This document shows, one piece after another, positions 1 to 12,934 of a DNA stretch of 64,000 bases; positions within the stretch are counted from its first letter, which is position 1; the number at the start of each line of letters is the position of its first letter. Position numbers and translations under genes: made by a program. This DNA is from Luzula sylvatica (Eukaryota; Streptophyta; Magnoliopsida; Poales; Juncaceae). The stretch covers positions 45,273,415-45,337,414 of the forward strand of contig OX326961.1 of assembly GCA_946800325.1 (NCBI GenBank), given 5' to 3'. Under the pieces are notes generated by a model. That model worked only from the letters and a program-made list of their open reading frames with translations. It made no database searches and was not told the origin of the DNA.

Positions 1-523
1 TGTTTCGACTTGCTTCTCTATTCGATTCAACTCCTTTCTTCTTATTTTGTTGCAATTCTAGTTTACGTAATAACTGCATCACCTCCAAAAAATATGTTTC
101 TGACTTGGATGCCTAATTTAATCATTTCACGATTTCTTTACTGTTGGAGAGTAGGAGATGGAGAGGGAGATGTGATTTACTGTTGGAGAGATGGAGATTG
201 GCGATGGAGGAATCGAAGGAAGAGAGAGAAGTGCAACGAAGTTGTTTGGAGTGATTATGATGGTATTGGGACTTGCAATGTATAGATTAAAGATAATGTG
301 ATCTGTTGAAACCTTGTACCGAAAATACCCTTTGCTTGATCTATGGTTGAGATTGAATCATTCAAAAAAGTTAGAAAATTTTATGGTGTACCGAAGAATA
401 ACTCATGAGATAATATTAAAATTTAAGATATTTTTGCTATTATTTATTCATTCCTTGGTTAATTATTTCTTTCTTATTGATACCTCAACATATTATTGCT
501 TTCGAGGCTTCTTAAAGACAGGA
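1..523. other. AT-rich flank, nothing assigned
   Basis: No gene recognised. A purine-rich patch (about 140-240, repeated GGAGATGG-like words) gives short open frames without recognisable content. It may be intron or flank of the gene whose possible last exons lie at 1114-1417. Confidence 0.3.
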
Positions 524-531
524 GATTCAGG

Positions 532-1090
532 TAGGGATGTCAACGGGGCGGGTCGGGTTCGGGTAAGCCTCCCCATATCCGAACCCGAATTTTCGGGTAT
601 TACCCGGACCCGAACCAAAAATATCCGCGGATAAAAAATCATACCCGAACCCGAACCGCGGGTAACGGGTATACCCGAACCCGAACCCGTTACCCGAAAA
701 TTATTAATAAAAAAATCTAAAAAAATTAAAAAATTAAAAATTATTATACAAATACGTATAATTATCATCAATTTTAAATACATAAAACAAACAACTTGTA
801 CAAATACATTAAAAATCCAAATATTACAAATAATTAATCCATAAAAGCATCCAAAATTTTCATATTATGAGATATTTTCGGATATTTTTCGGGGATTTTT
901 CGGGTTCGGATTCGGGTAACGGATATACCCGTGGGTAAAAAATTTCTCTCGTACCCGAACCCGAACCCGGAGCGGGTATTTTTTTTCGGGTATTGACCGA
1001 CCCGCGGGTATTTTTTTTCGGGTATTACCCGCCCCGTTCGGGTCGGGTACCCGCGGGTTCGGGTTTCTACCCGGTCCATTGACATCCCTA
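532..1090. mobile_element. hAT-type MITE (559 bp)
   Basis: The ends are inverted: TAGGGATGTCAACGG at the left, CCATTGACATCCCTA at the right. Both sides carry the perfect 8-bp target duplication GATTCAGG (524-531 and 1091-1098), the length typical of hAT elements. Both arms are packed with the word CCCGAA/TTCGGG, as expected of subterminal transposase-binding repeats. It has no transposase, so it is non-autonomous. Proline/arginine-rich open frames over it are composition artefacts. Confidence 0.92.
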
Positions 1091-1113
1091 GATTCAGGCC
1101 ACCTCCTCACTAG

Positions 1114-1417
1114 CTATTGATACCTCTACAAAAAGTAGAGATTGCCACTAAGAAAAAACAAGATTTACTTGCTTCTGTGAATTCACTTCAATCTGATTTG
1201 CGTAGGCCAATATTTTATTTGTTATTTTTGGAAGGGTATGTATGATATTTTTGGATTTTATAATTATGACAGGAAAGAAAGCGAGACGAAACAAGTACGT
1301 GAAGAAACACCAGAGTCGAGTTCAGGCACGGTAGAGTCTCCTCTGACGAAACGGGTCGACAAATCTCGAGAGGGCAATGCTTGCGTGAGCGATTCGATAG
1401 CCGACCCAGTTCAATGA
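1114..1417 (+). CDS. Possible last two exons of an unidentified gene (5' part missing)
   Basis: Two coding-like pieces fit one frame. 1114-1201 reads as a lysine/glutamine-rich, possibly coiled-coil segment (KKKQDLLASVNSLQSDL). The next piece, from about 1278, runs to TGA at 1415-1417 and is acidic/serine-rich (REETPESSSG, then SIADPVQ). They would be joined by a GT-AG intron from 1202 to about 1277. An acceptor five bases earlier (after 1272) is also possible and would give a shorter tail. AATAAA at 1428-1433 could be the poly(A) signal. The family is not recognised, and upstream exons are not found before the hAT MITE. It could be a live gene entering from the left or a relic. Confidence 0.35.
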
Positions 1418-2127
1418 ATAGATTGTAAATAAACTTCTGCGATTTTGGTATTTTTTTTTTTCATGCTATGAATAATTTGCTCTATTTAATCAAATATTTG
1501 TTTGTTTAAATCAAGAAATTCATAACACAATTTTTCTTTTCGTCTCGGGTAATTCATGTTCATGTATGTTTTGCATATCGCATGAAGACTTTATTTTTCC
1601 GGTGAGGCTGGGCAAAGTGGGGCCAGACCTGGTTATATATAATTTTTTGGGCATTTTAAGGACCTATTTGTAAATCGGATTATTTGCTTTTCGGGATGCC
1701 GCGTGAACAGCACTCATAAGTGCCAAATTTATGGGACTGTGATGGAGTTTGGTCGTTTTGCCAACGAAACTTACGGCAATGGTAGCGGGGAGTTGTCTCT
1801 CTCTCGAGAGTTTGTGTTCGCAACGGATATGCGCACCGCCTCGACTCGGAATATGATCGCACTTCTAGGGTTCGTTCGGTTCAATTCTTTTTTTGATCAT
1901 TGTTTTGATTTGAATCTATTTACTTTTATGGTTAGTTCTCACGTATGTTGGCTCTATTCATTGTTATTTTGTTGCTTGATCTGAATATACTATTGGTGTG
2001 TTTGTGATCATTTTATTAGCAAGTTAATGAACTTAAAAAAAACGAAAGGTGCAAAATTTAACTTGGTATGAAATTATAGATTACATCCAAAAAAGAATAA
2101 CTTTGCACAAAATTACCTCATGATCAA
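1418..2127. other. Intergenic, with a leader-like patch
   Basis: After a possible poly(A) signal the stretch is AT-rich. 1690-1880 is more GC-rich and contains TCTCTCTCTCGAGAG and CTAGGGTTCG, resembling a plant 5' leader. No downstream exon was found before the MULE at 2137. Confidence 0.3.
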
Positions 2128-2136
2128 TATTTTTAA

Positions 2137-3696
2137 GGAAAATTTTACTGTTTAGACAGGATTAGTTTCGTATTATCAAAAATAGACCAATTAGTTTCAA
2201 AATTTGAGAAATAACACTCTCGACCTTTGAAAAGTCGAGAGTTTGCTAAAATGCTCGACCTTTCAAAAGTCGAGCATCTTAATACCCTAAACACCCCCAT
2301 TTGCAGACTTACCAGGTTAATTATTGCCACATCATCCGTTCGACTTTTCAAAAGTCGGACAGATTTTGCCACCTCATCCTTTCGACCTTTGAAAGGTAGG
2401 TCAGATGCACGCCCCCCAATCGCCCCCGTGATCCCACCCTCCCACCCGTGAATTTGCAAAAAACCCCTAATTTTTTTTGAATTTGCAAAAAACCCCCAAA
2501 CTTTACTTGAATTTGCAATTTAATCCCTCTAGGGGTATTTCATGAAATTGCTATTTTTTTGGGACCAAAATACCCCTCTATTTTTTATTTAATTTTAGTT
2601 TTTATGATAAAATATATAATAAATAAAGAATTAAAATTATGTATGTGACATATACTTTTTTATAATTAATATATGTTAAAAAATATTTATAGTGATTTTA
2701 AAAAATATTTATAGTGATTTGACAAAATACCCCTCTATTTCGATTCCTGCGAGATATATTTTGCTTTTAGAGGATTTTGATAGATGTAGAGAGTATGCAT
2801 GGGGAGCAGCTGCATTGGCTCATTTGTACTCGGCGCTTTCCTTTGCCGCTCTGATTGATCATGATCATGCATATGGATGGTTCTCTCTTCTTCAGGTATT
2901 TGTAAATTATATATTTTTTGTTAAATTTTTGTTCAATTAATTTTTGTTAAATTTTTGTTAAATTAATTTTTGTTAAATTAATTTTAAGTAAAGGAAAGCG
3001 CCGAATTTAAAATCACTATAAATATTTGTTAAATTATATTTTTTGTAGATATATTTTTTGTAGATATATTTTTTGTTTAATATATTTTTTGTAGATATAT
3101 TTTGTAGATATATTTTTTGTTAAATATTTTTTAAAATCACTATAAATATTTTTTAACATATATTAATTATAAAAAAGTATATGTCACATACATAATTTTA
3201 ATTCTTTATTTATTATATATTTTATCATAAAAACTAAAATTAAATAAAAAAATAGAGGGGTATTTTGGTCCCAAAAAAATATCAATTTCATGAAATACCC
3301 CTAGAGGGGTTAAATTGCAAATTCAAGTAAAGTTTGGGGGTTTTTTGCAAATTCAATAAAAATTAGGGGTTTTTTGCAAATTAACGGGTGGGAGGGTGCG
3401 ATCACGGGGGCGATTGGGGGGCGTGCATCTGACCTACCTTTCAAAGGTCGAAAGGATGAGGTGGCAAAATCTGTCCGACTTTTGAAAAGTCGAACGGATG
3501 ATGTGGCAATAATTAACCTGGTAAGTCTGCAAATGGGGGTGTTTAGGGTATTAAGATGCTCGACTTTTGAAAGGTCGAGCATTTTAGCAAACTCTCGACT
3601 TTTCAAAGGTCGAGAGTGTTATTTCTCAAATTTTGAAACTAATTGGTCTATTTTTGGTAATACGAAACTAATCCTGTCTAAACAGTAAAATTTTCC
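2137..3696. mobile_element. Foldback MULE (1560 bp) carrying a PMD exon
   Basis: Long terminal inverted repeats (several hundred bp) start GGAAAATTTTACTG and end with its complement. The 9-bp target duplication TATTTTTAA is perfect (2128-2136 and 3697-3705), the Mutator-superfamily length. Each arm carries four short palindromes around the core CGAC..TTTSAAAA..GTCG. The middle holds a piece of a plant mobile domain gene. No MULE transposase is present, so it is non-autonomous. The 104-aa open frames in both arms are mirror images created by the inverted repeat. Confidence 0.9.
2771..2895 (+). pseudogene. Plant mobile domain (PMD/MAIN-like) exon fragment
   Basis: The reading frame contains CREYAWGAAALAHLYSAL followed later by FSLLQ. 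This matches the conserved W-G-A-A-x-L-A-x-L-Y...LLQ core of the plant mobile domain (PF10536; MAIN/MAIL family). Signals that look like a 3' splice site (TTTTAG before 2771) and a 5' splice site (CAG|GTATTT at 2895/2896) bracket it, so it looks like one exon rather than a random piece. Only about 41 residues survive of a domain of several hundred, and no flanking PMD exon is visible. It lies in the unique centre of a foldback MULE, which fits the known association of PMD with transposons. It is unlikely to make a working protein. Confidence 0.65.
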
Positions 3697-3975
3697 TATT
3701 TTTAATAAATACTCAAGGAACAAAACAAAACAAAAAATACTTTTGAATAAATATTGAACATGTGTGGGAATTGAGTGTCTGCTTTTCTCTGTATTGATAT
3801 TTTGCAAAACAACGAGAGAAACTTATTGAGAAATTTGTATTTAAAAAATCTCACAGCAAATACTAAACCCAAAAGACAAACCTTAAAAAGTTCCTCATCT
3901 TCAATAGATATAATTTAGAACGTAGAAGCACATGACGACACGTGTCTTAATTTATGTTATTTTTTTATATATTTT

Positions 3976-4505
3976 TTTTGGTTTGTTTCTATTACAACCC
4001 AAATTATATCCAATATGGAAGAAAAATATAATTGGTCTCCAAACTCATCACAATATCCTTGATGAGCTGACAAAGTGAATTTATTAGCATTTCTAATTGA
4101 CTCGATTAAATGTTAACCGACACATTTAATTAATACTTGAATAATTTATAATATGTTAATATTAGTAAATGTTAATTGACGTGTTAATTCAATTAAATCA
4201 CCACATGGTGACACGTGCCCATTTTATTTATTATTATTGTTTTTGAGTTTTGTTTCTTTTGCAACCCAAATTATATTCATGTATGGAAGAAAAATAATTG
4301 CCCCCCAAACTCATCACAATATCCTTGATGAGATGACAAAGTGAATTTATTAACATTTCTAATTGACTCGATTAAATATTAATTGAAATGTTTAATTAAC
4401 ACATCAATAATTTATAATATGTTAATATTAGTAATTATTAATTGACGTGTCAATTCAATTAAACGGTCAATTAAATCGTTAATTGAATCAATCAATAATA
4501 ATAAT
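3976..4505. repeat. Tandem duplication, about 266-bp unit x2
   Basis: The two halves share CAACCCAAATTATAT, CCAAACTCATCACAATATCC and TTGATGAG, offset by 266 bases, and then an AT-rich stretch ending around ATTGACGTGT. Related, more diverged copies lie at 18541-18785 and 23575-23860. It sits just upstream of a Helitron-like 3' end and may be part of that element. Confidence 0.6.
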
Positions 4506-4945
4506 CAACATACTTAATCCTCTATTGCCGTCTCATCAAAAATGTTATTTTTTGGTTATTGTGACTCCATATATAATCCCCATATCGCTCAATTGTTAAT
4601 TTTGTTTGGCATAATTTACAATTGTGTTCTTTATTTAAAAAAATTTGATATTTTTATGTTAATGGATGACATTTTAAATATATATTTTGTTTGAATTATA
4701 ATATGTTATATTTTATTTATTTTATGTGAATTTATAATGATTGACCAATTTTATGAATCTTTATTAATTATAATGCATATATCCATGATAGACAAATTTC
4801 ATGAATTTTTATTAATTGTAATGTATTTATTGACATTAATATATTTGTAAACATATCATGATTATGTAATTGAGTTTAAACGTATTTGTCAAAATTCTAT
4901 TTAAACAAATTATAAAAAAAATGTAAAAAAATAGTATGAAGTCCA

Positions 4946-4974
4946 GCGCAATTGTTGCGCGGGCTATTGCTAGT
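4946..4974 (+). mobile_element. Helitron 3' terminus
   Basis: A six-base-pair hairpin (GCGCAA/TTGCGC, 4946-4960) is followed by nine bases, then CTAG (4970-4973) and T. This is the standard Helitron 3' end with insertion before T. The 5' TC end was not located, so the element's length to the left is unknown. Confidence 0.7.
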
Positions 4975-5464
4975 TAAATTAAAACGAAATGAAAAATATC
5001 CAGTGATTGTATAACTGGAGACGAACAAAAAAACCCGTCATCCTCCAGTCGGCCGAACTGTCGCGTAAATACCCCGTTTCGTGCCCACTTACCTCACGAG
5101 CTCGACAGAACCCTTTTATCTTCCTGAACTCGGTGTGCATACTCCGTAATTGGAAACCAACGATGTGTCCTCGCAGTCTGAACAGACACAGCTTTGTCTC
5201 TTCCGGTGTACGATTTCCATGACCAGTAACCAGTCTACTTCAACATCTATATTTATTAAATAGATATGGTTCATGTGAACAAAATAAACCAACGTGCTTT
5301 TGTGAAGGACCAATTTTGTTTGCAGTTTGATAAGTGTTTAGTATACGGGTTATACCAGGTCTATTTGTACTTTTGTTCTCGGAAGTCGGTCCCTCTCTTT
5401 CAGCACTCCGAGGGGCTTGAGCGTTAAATATGTTTTTATGAATTAGCCCTCGTAGTACTTAAAT
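4975..5464. other. Unassigned GC-richer patch
   Basis: 5028-5220 is noticeably richer in G+C than its surroundings. It has open frames on both strands (71 aa on +, 65 aa on -), neither recognisable. It could be an old exon or promoter remnant. Nothing more can be supported. Confidence 0.3.
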
Positions 5465-6293
5465 GGAGAATTTTAAAAAGTTCCCTATTTTTTTCGGAAT
5501 TGTACAAAACTCCCTATTTTTTTTGAAACTAAAAACAAAATCCTCTGCCAAATTTTTATTTTCAAATATCCCTATAAGGATTAAGACTAACCATATATGG
5601 TGTTAATTTTTGTTGACCAAAATACCCTTCTATTTTCATATTCAATAATTAATTTTTTTTTTGTTATTTCTTATTAAATTTAAGAAAATTCATAAATATT
5701 TATTAACATTTAGTGATTTTAAAAAAAATCAAATTATTACATGTTGTGTTTATATAATTTTAATATTTTATTTATTATTCACGAAAAAACTAATAGCATA
5801 TAATAATAAAATAAACAACAATAAATAAACACCTTGAAAATACATTGATAGAAAAATAAATGTTTAAACATCAATTTTTTATTTTCATTCTCATTTTATG
5901 TATTTTTTTAATATTTTCAAAGTATTTTTCTAAAATTATTGTTCATCTTATTATTATTTTATGTTACTTTTTTCAGAAAAATATATAAAATCCAAATATG
6001 TGTAATGTATGAAACATTAAAATTATATAAATATAACATATGATAAAAAAAAAATTTAATTATTATATGCTACAAAAATTTAGGTCTTTTTTAAAATTAA
6101 TAAAAAATAACAACTTTTTTAATTACTACATATGTAAATTAAAAAAAAATTGAATACCAATCATGGTTAGTTTTAATTCCTATAGGATGATATTTGAAAG
6201 TAATAGTTTGGTAGAGAATTTTTTTTGGAATTTTCAAAAGATAAGGGGTTTTTTACAATATTAAAAAAAATGGGTTTTTTTTGAAAATTTCCC
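5465..6293. mobile_element. MULE-type MITE (829 bp)
   Basis: Inverted ends (GGAGAATTTTAAAAAG left; complement of GGGAAATTTTCAAAAA right) continue into long inverted arms with runs such as CCCTATTTTTTT. The flanking 9-bp repeats are TACTTAAAT (5456-5464) and TATTTAAAT (6294-6302), one mismatch. The centre is AT-rich with no coding content. Confidence 0.8.
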
Positions 6294-7575
6294 TATTTAA
6301 ATTGACAAATTTGATTTTATGGGAAGTTTAATTGCTGATTAGAATAAAAGAAATTGATTTTCTCGAGATCATGATGGTTAGTAATAATTGCTGGATTAGG
6401 ATAAAGAATTAGATTATGATACAAGTATTAATTATTATTATTCTTAATATAAAGCGGCACACATGATTATATGCCCACTCTGCTTATTAGGAAGAAAACA
6501 CACTGCTTGTCATAAAATATTACTTACTAATGATCATTGTATATCTATTATATCGTCAAAAGTGTGTTTTGGTCTCGAGAGAAAAAATGAAGTAATAATT
6601 ATAGACATTATTGTTTACACATATTCTCTTTGTAATATTATTTTTATTAGACTTATGCATGCGAATGTTTTATTTATGTTTTCATCATAATAAAACGTAT
6701 TATTATTATTATTATTTTAGAATGACAAAAGTACTATTATTTCAAAATAAATATGTCACTACTCATGTTTTTATAACTTTGTTGAGAATGATCAAAATAT
6801 AACGTTAAAAATATATTGAGATTAAAAGAAAAAAATATGATATATTATAAATAATATTTGTAATATTTTGATATTATGATTATTGATTTATATAAACTTA
6901 TTTTATAATATATCATTTTTTTCTTGTTTCCGGACAATTCATATTGAAAACAAATATATTTATAATTGTTGCTCCTCGAAAATGATATAGCATATCGCGT
7001 CTACAAAAATAAATATATTTATTATTTGAAAGAGAAATATATAATTTATGATTATTATTAAATAATACTAGAAAAAAATATTGAATAATAAAATTAAATA
7101 ATTTGTTTATATGTATAAAAAATATGGGTTACTTCTTACTTATCATGTATACATTGCATCAAATATAAATTGTCAGATTTTAAACAAAAATATATCAAAT
7201 CAAACATGATATTGATATCAATAAATGAGATTAAACCGTATCACAAAGTATTATGGTATCTATTTATTTGGAGTTATTTTTAAAAAATAAAGGGTTTAGG
7301 TAAATTAATGAAAATTATGATGATGATCAATAATAAACAAAGAAAAAAGGAGAAGGAAAATTGTGAAAAAAGAGAGGGTAATTTGGAAAAAAGTACACTA
7401 AACAATAAACCCATCATCTTTGTTCCTTCCTTGGATCTTCAATTGTTTAGAGGTCGTAGGTACAAAAATAATACAAACAAGCATCAAACCGGCCAGAAAG
7501 TGGCACCAAAACAACTCGCTCTCAACTCCATACTTTACTCAATTCACCCCCTCCAAAGAGAGCAATTTCGATTCA
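6294..7575. other. AT-rich upstream region of the GT106 gene
   Basis: Strongly AT-rich, with a short (TTA)n run at about 6697-6718 and no recognised gene. The last 200 bases before 7576 become less AT-rich and should hold the promoter and 5' leader of the glycosyltransferase gene. No convincing TATA box was picked. Confidence 0.4.
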
Positions 7576-10374
7576 ATGGCCAAGCCCTGGGGCGGAGGAG
7601 GTGGCCGGCGCAGGGCGGGTCTACGCTCCTGGGTCGTCCGTGTCGGATCCAGCATCGTTATTTGGACGGTTGTGATGCAATTGATGCCACTTGTCGGTCC
7701 TTGGCAACCCCGGCTTTTCAAGACCTGGCCTAGTACGGGTTGTTTGGACCGGAGAGACCCGCTGAGGCCTAACTCTACCACTGCTGTCTCGGCGGACGTG
7801 GCCGTTGCTGCCCTCGGTGAAGATGGTTTGGCTTATCTCTCTCCTCCTGTTGTTCTTCCCAGAAGTGAGTTCAATTTTTTTCTCTCTAGTAGGTAATAGA
7901 TAGATCTGTACATCGATTTCTGAATTTTCTTACTGGGTTTTATTTTCGGATTGAAATTGGGGCAAAACTTGAGGCATTTGGGGGATTTAAATCCAATGTG
8001 GGTTGGATTGGTAATTTGGGATCACCCCGGAATCATTATTTCACAAGTAAATTTTTATGCTTTAATTTGGGGAAAATCTAGTTAATTTTGATGGTTTGAG
8101 TGAAATGCACTATTAGTATAGTTACTTTGAGATACTTCATCTCTTATCTTCGAATTTTGCTCTATTAGCAATCACACTGTTCTAAAGAGTGTAATTTTCC
8201 TTGTATTTTGTAATTTTCAATTTTCATCCCATCTTTTCACAAGAAATAATTTCCTTCCGTTTTAGGGTTTCCTCTCCTTGCAATTTTAGTCTACAGATGA
8301 TTTAGGGTATAATTTTGTCCCTAGTCAAGATCGAGTCATTATTGGCGGCTTTAATTACAATTAAATGTCGGTTCAATCTAATTTCAGTAAAAAAAATACC
8401 AATATTCCATCAATTTGATTATCGAGTCATCACTTCTTTTTTCAGCATACTAATTTTGATTTTTTGAGTGGTAGACTGGTAGGTAATAATTAATATTTCT
8501 AAATTTCCATGAAACCATTTTGAAACGCGATGTATCACCTAAACCCCACCTTAACTTACAACCTTCATATAAACATTAAATATTTGACCAATTATCAAAG
8601 AAACTTTCAAAAATACCCACCAGTTCAACTTTTCATAAATAATGCATAATATTTCTTCTAGATCTCTCATTTGAAATTTTCTAATGCATTATTTTATATT
8701 AAATTAAAATCTTCCAAGTTGCACTTATTTTCTATCGTGTTCAATTTCAAGTTGACTTGTCACTTGTCAGCATTTTCTCACTCTAATCTATTATTCACCC
8801 TTTTATTAACAGGAGTATATAGAAGTAACGGATATTTACGCGTCACTTGCAACGGAGGCCTCAACCAAATGCGCGCAGCGGTATAATTTAATAATTCAAT
8901 CCTCTCATTATTAATTTCATACACATTTTTTTATTTTTTAGATTTGTGATATGGTCACGGTGGCGGCATTTTTAAATCTAACCCTAGTCATTCCCGAACT
9001 CGACAAAACCTCCTTTTGGGCCGACCCCAGCGAGTTCGGCGATATATTCGACACGGACCATTTCATAAATTCCCTACGCGACGAGGTTAAAATCGTAAAA
9101 GAACTCCCTCAAAAACTCCTCAAGCGAAAAAATCACAAACATCTCCTCTCCATGCAACCCACCAGCTGGTCCACCGAAAAATACTACCTCAAACAGGTCC
9201 CAATTTTTTTTAACAAAAATAAATAAAATAAAACCTTAATATACCGTTTTATTACTAGATATTACCATTAATAAGGCGACACAAAGTGTTACACTTCAAC
9301 CGAACGGACGCGAGACTAGCCAACAACGGAATTCCGACACGGCTACAGAGACTCCGATGCAGAGTGAATTACGAAGCGTTGAGATTCACGCCGCAGATCG
9401 AAGAACTAGGGAGCAAGTTAATCTCTATCCTGCACCGCCAGAACACCAACTTCGTCGTTCTTCATTTACGCTACGAAATGGACATGCTCGCCTTCTCCGG
9501 CTGCAATCACGGCTGCTCCGCCTCCGAAACTCACCAACTCACTCAAATGAGGTCCCTTTATTTAAAATAAATAAATTAGAAGGGCATTTTTGATATATTT
9601 GGGTTTTGTTTTAGGTATGCGTATCCGTGGTGGAAAGAGAAGGAGATTGATTCGGAGAAGAAACGATTAGAGGGATTTTGTCCGCTCACTCCCGAAGAAA
9701 CGACTTTAGTATTAAAAGCGCTCGGTTTTGATAAAGACACTTTAATTTATATCGCTTCGGGTGAAATTTATGGCGGCGAATCTCGAATGGCTACTTTACG
9801 TTCCGCTTTTCCTAAAATTGTACGTTTTGAAATAATTACGAAAAAATAATAAAAAGGGTGATATTAAATATTAATATTAAATAATAGGTGAGAAAAGAGA
9901 TGTTGTTGGAGGAAGAAGAGTTGAGACCGTTTAGAAACCATTCGACTCAAATGGCCGCGTTGGATTATCTCGTCTCGTTAGCGAGTCATGTTTTTATTCC
10001 TACTTATGACGGTAACATGGCCAAAGTCGTCGAAGGTCATCGAAGGTATTAAATGTTAATTAATTAAATATATTTATTTGGGGGAATAATTTATTTGTTT
10101 TTTTTTGGGGGTGAGAAGGTATAATGGGTTTAAGAGGACGATATTATTGGATAGACGAAAAATAGTGGAATTGTTGGATTTATTACAAGACGGTGAAATG
10201 ACATGGGACGAGTTTTGCGAGTCGATTAAGGAATTGCACGAGAATAGAATGGGACAGCCTAGTAGACGAGCGGTTTTGCTTGGCCGTCCGAAAGAGGAGG
10301 ATTATTTTTATTCTAATCCTCAAGAGTGTCTCGTGAAATCTTCGCAAAGTGTAGATGGAATTGGGGATTTTTGA
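7576..10374 (+). CDS. GT106 / O-fucosyltransferase-like glycosyltransferase
   Basis: The exons are 7576-7864, 8813-8880, 8942-9196, 9259-9551, 9615-9819, 9888-10045 and 10119-10374. All introns are GT-AG and keep frame, giving 507 aa. The start MAKPWGG lies shortly before a single membrane segment (about residues 20-41, [17 protein letters not shown]), fitting a type II Golgi protein. The luminal domain shows family landmarks: [19 protein letters not shown] (about 99-117), [34 protein letters not shown] (about 273-286), GGESRM and the [10 protein letters not shown] region. This family (PF10250, formerly DUF246, CAZy GT106) includes the rhamnogalacturonan-I rhamnosyltransferases (RRT) and relatives, so transfer of a sugar to cell-wall pectin is the likely job. 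The exact donor and acceptor cannot be told from sequence. Length is normal and no break is seen. Confidence 0.92.
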
Positions 10375-12266
10375 ATCGGGTATTCTTTTTGTGTGAATTT
10401 GTATACTATGTTGGTGTATAGTATACGTATGGAGGCTTCTGACGAATAATATTTGAGAAAAAAAATGGTGAAGATGGAAGAAGGGTGTTTCGGTAATAAC
10501 GGGAATGTGGGAGGAGGGTTGTGTTATTATGTCCTTGGCTGCATTTTTGCCGATTTATTTAACCGGTGTAATTTTTTAATGTATTTTTTTTAGGTTTATT
10601 GTTATTGGAAGAGGCGTGATTAGATTACATGCACGACCGATTCGTTTAGTTGTAGATTTCATTTATAACCCTGAGAAAAAAAAAGAGAAATTATTTGATG
10701 TATGTTTATTTGTAATTCATGCATAATAATTTAATTTATAACCCTTAGAATGAGTTCTTTTCATTGATGTGTACATGCAAAGTAGTCTTAAGTCTTGATT
10801 AGTAGTTTTAACTTTCAAGAAAGAAGATTAATGAAAGTTTGGAAGGAAATTTAAGTCAAAATTTGGATAAGCATAGATTTATATCCTTTTGAATAGTGGG
10901 AGAGATGAAATTTATGCATTTCATTTTCTTTCTTTTTTGGTGTACGAAGAGTTTATGATTTTGAAGCTACATTGCCTTTTCATTATGATTTGTAGTAATA
11001 TCCTATTTTAGTGGTAAAAAATGTAAAAAATAATAATATAATAATGGTTGCACGTGTTCTTATCCAAAAGTCCATATTTTTTCTCTGTGGTTGGCTATTT
11101 TTTAGAGGGACATTGTCACGTTTGCTTGTGTCGATACTCTCCTTTTAAAGGAAAAGAAAGGGGGAGGAAGTGATAAATATTTGATTGTGTGGAATAAAAT
11201 ATAAAATTTGGTCTTGTGTTGTCTATGCAGTGTTTATATTAGACCAACAAGAATTTTGTACCACATCATAAATACTGATGTATCATTAAAATAAGTTTAT
11301 ATTTTAAATTGTTGATTAGATTAGATGTGTTTGAAGTTTGATTATATTAGATTATGGAAGCATAAATAAAATATATAGTAGAAAAAGTGGAAGGTGGAGA
11401 AGAAAAGAAAAATAAATGGTTAAGTCCCAAATTAATAGAAGAAATGATATTTCAATTTGAGTTAAAAATATTTATAGCATGTAATTATTATTATTATCTA
11501 AATTATAATCATTTAAGTTTCACAATGAATAGAATTCTACACAAATAAGGAATCTTTTTTAACCAAAGGAATATAATATTAATATTAATATTCACCTTTA
11601 CTTTGCATGGTAATACGACAAATTTCATGGATTGGAAATTCTTATTTTGGTGTCCAACACGAGTTTAAAAATGAAATCGAGTTTTCGTTAATTAATAATA
11701 TATCTCGGTTTTCTTAAAAGGATAAAATTTGGTTTTCCTCCATAAACAGTCACCTAATTATGTATCCAACTTAGACATATGTGAAATAAAGTAAGTATTA
11801 ATTATGTGCCACGTGTTAATTAATCTTGTTAATTAGCGTATAGAGGATGTTTTGGTAAAATATGGGGGCCCATGAAATGGGTTCCCATCGAATTTGAGCT
11901 GGAAAAGAAAATGGTCGTTGGAAAACCTAGCTCATTGGATATCTAACAAACCTCGTCAAGCAAGTGTCCACTCTTGAGGCTCTTGACCAAAATTCTGATC
12001 ATTAGTTATTTCCTCAAACTATGCCAAAAATACTATTGCATTCCCTTCTAAATAAATATTCATTATTGAATCAACAAGGTGCCATTTAGATTTCGCACCT
12101 AGATTTTATTTATAAGTATACGTGACAAATCACAGTGAATTCACGTCAAAATTTTAAATGAAAAATACATTATGAGAGTCCCAAATTTAATTGCCACGCG
12201 TACTTCTAGGTACAAATTTAGATAAAAATTTTAAGTGCCTATCATTGTTGATTATTGAATATTACA
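10375..12266. other. 3' flank of the GT106 gene and intergenic
   Basis: The first 300 bases or so are probably 3' UTR. The rest is AT-rich with no supported gene, RNA or complete transposon. Confidence 0.4.
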
Positions 12267-12934
12267 TAAGAGTTTATACGGTCAAATAGTGATTATATCG
12301 TGTTCGCATTTGTTTTATTGTTTCGAATACAAATAGTAGCATAATACGAGTTCGGTTTGGATATTATACAAATGTTCGGAAATTGTCAAATACATATTAC
12401 GAATACGAACTAATTTCGAAAACCAAAACAATGATTATACCCTAATTATGTTATTTACTAAAAGAACATCTGTTTCAAAAAATACAAATCTCATTGGAAA
12501 TATTAAATTTTATCATAATTATTACTTTATAATATTACAAATAATATTAATGTAAAAATATTACCGTCAACGATTTCGATTAGAGATAGCAAGTGTTTTT
12601 CTTATTTGAAATAATAAAATATCATAAAAACAATAATAAAGAAACACAAACAAAATCACAAAATAATTAAATAAACAACAAAATATGATGATGCATATAT
12701 GAATAAATATTAGCATCCGCATATGTATATGAATATCTAAATTTGTTTTCGTATATGAATACAAATATTATTTGTATCTGTATCCGCAAACGAAACCCGA
12801 GTCCGTTTTTGAAAAAATTTGTGTGTGTTCATATTCGTTATCCGTTCAAATACGAATATTTTTATTCAAATACAAATATTTTTCCAATACAATTACGATC
12901 CGGCCAGATAATATCGGTCCCGTCTATACCCTTA
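12267..12934. mobile_element. Probable old hAT-type MITE
   Basis: The ends are imperfect inverted repeats: TAAGAGTTTATACGG at the left and the complement of TAAGGGTATAGACGG at the right. Both arms are dense in words such as ACGAATAC and GTATTCG, the subterminal-repeat style of the hAT MITEs at 532 and 17882. No clear 8-bp target duplication remains, so the boundaries are uncertain. Confidence 0.4.

Noticed and set aside
493..1110. Pro/Arg-rich frames on both strands
   Set aside because: Produced by the CCCGAA words of the hAT MITE.
2145..3688. Two nearly identical 104-aa proteins on opposite strands
   Set aside because: They are mirror images across the inverted arms of the foldback MULE and contain its palindromes; not genes.
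7576..10374. Naming the glycosyltransferase RRT1 or another specific member
   Set aside because: Family membership is clear but subgroup residues cannot be judged without alignment.
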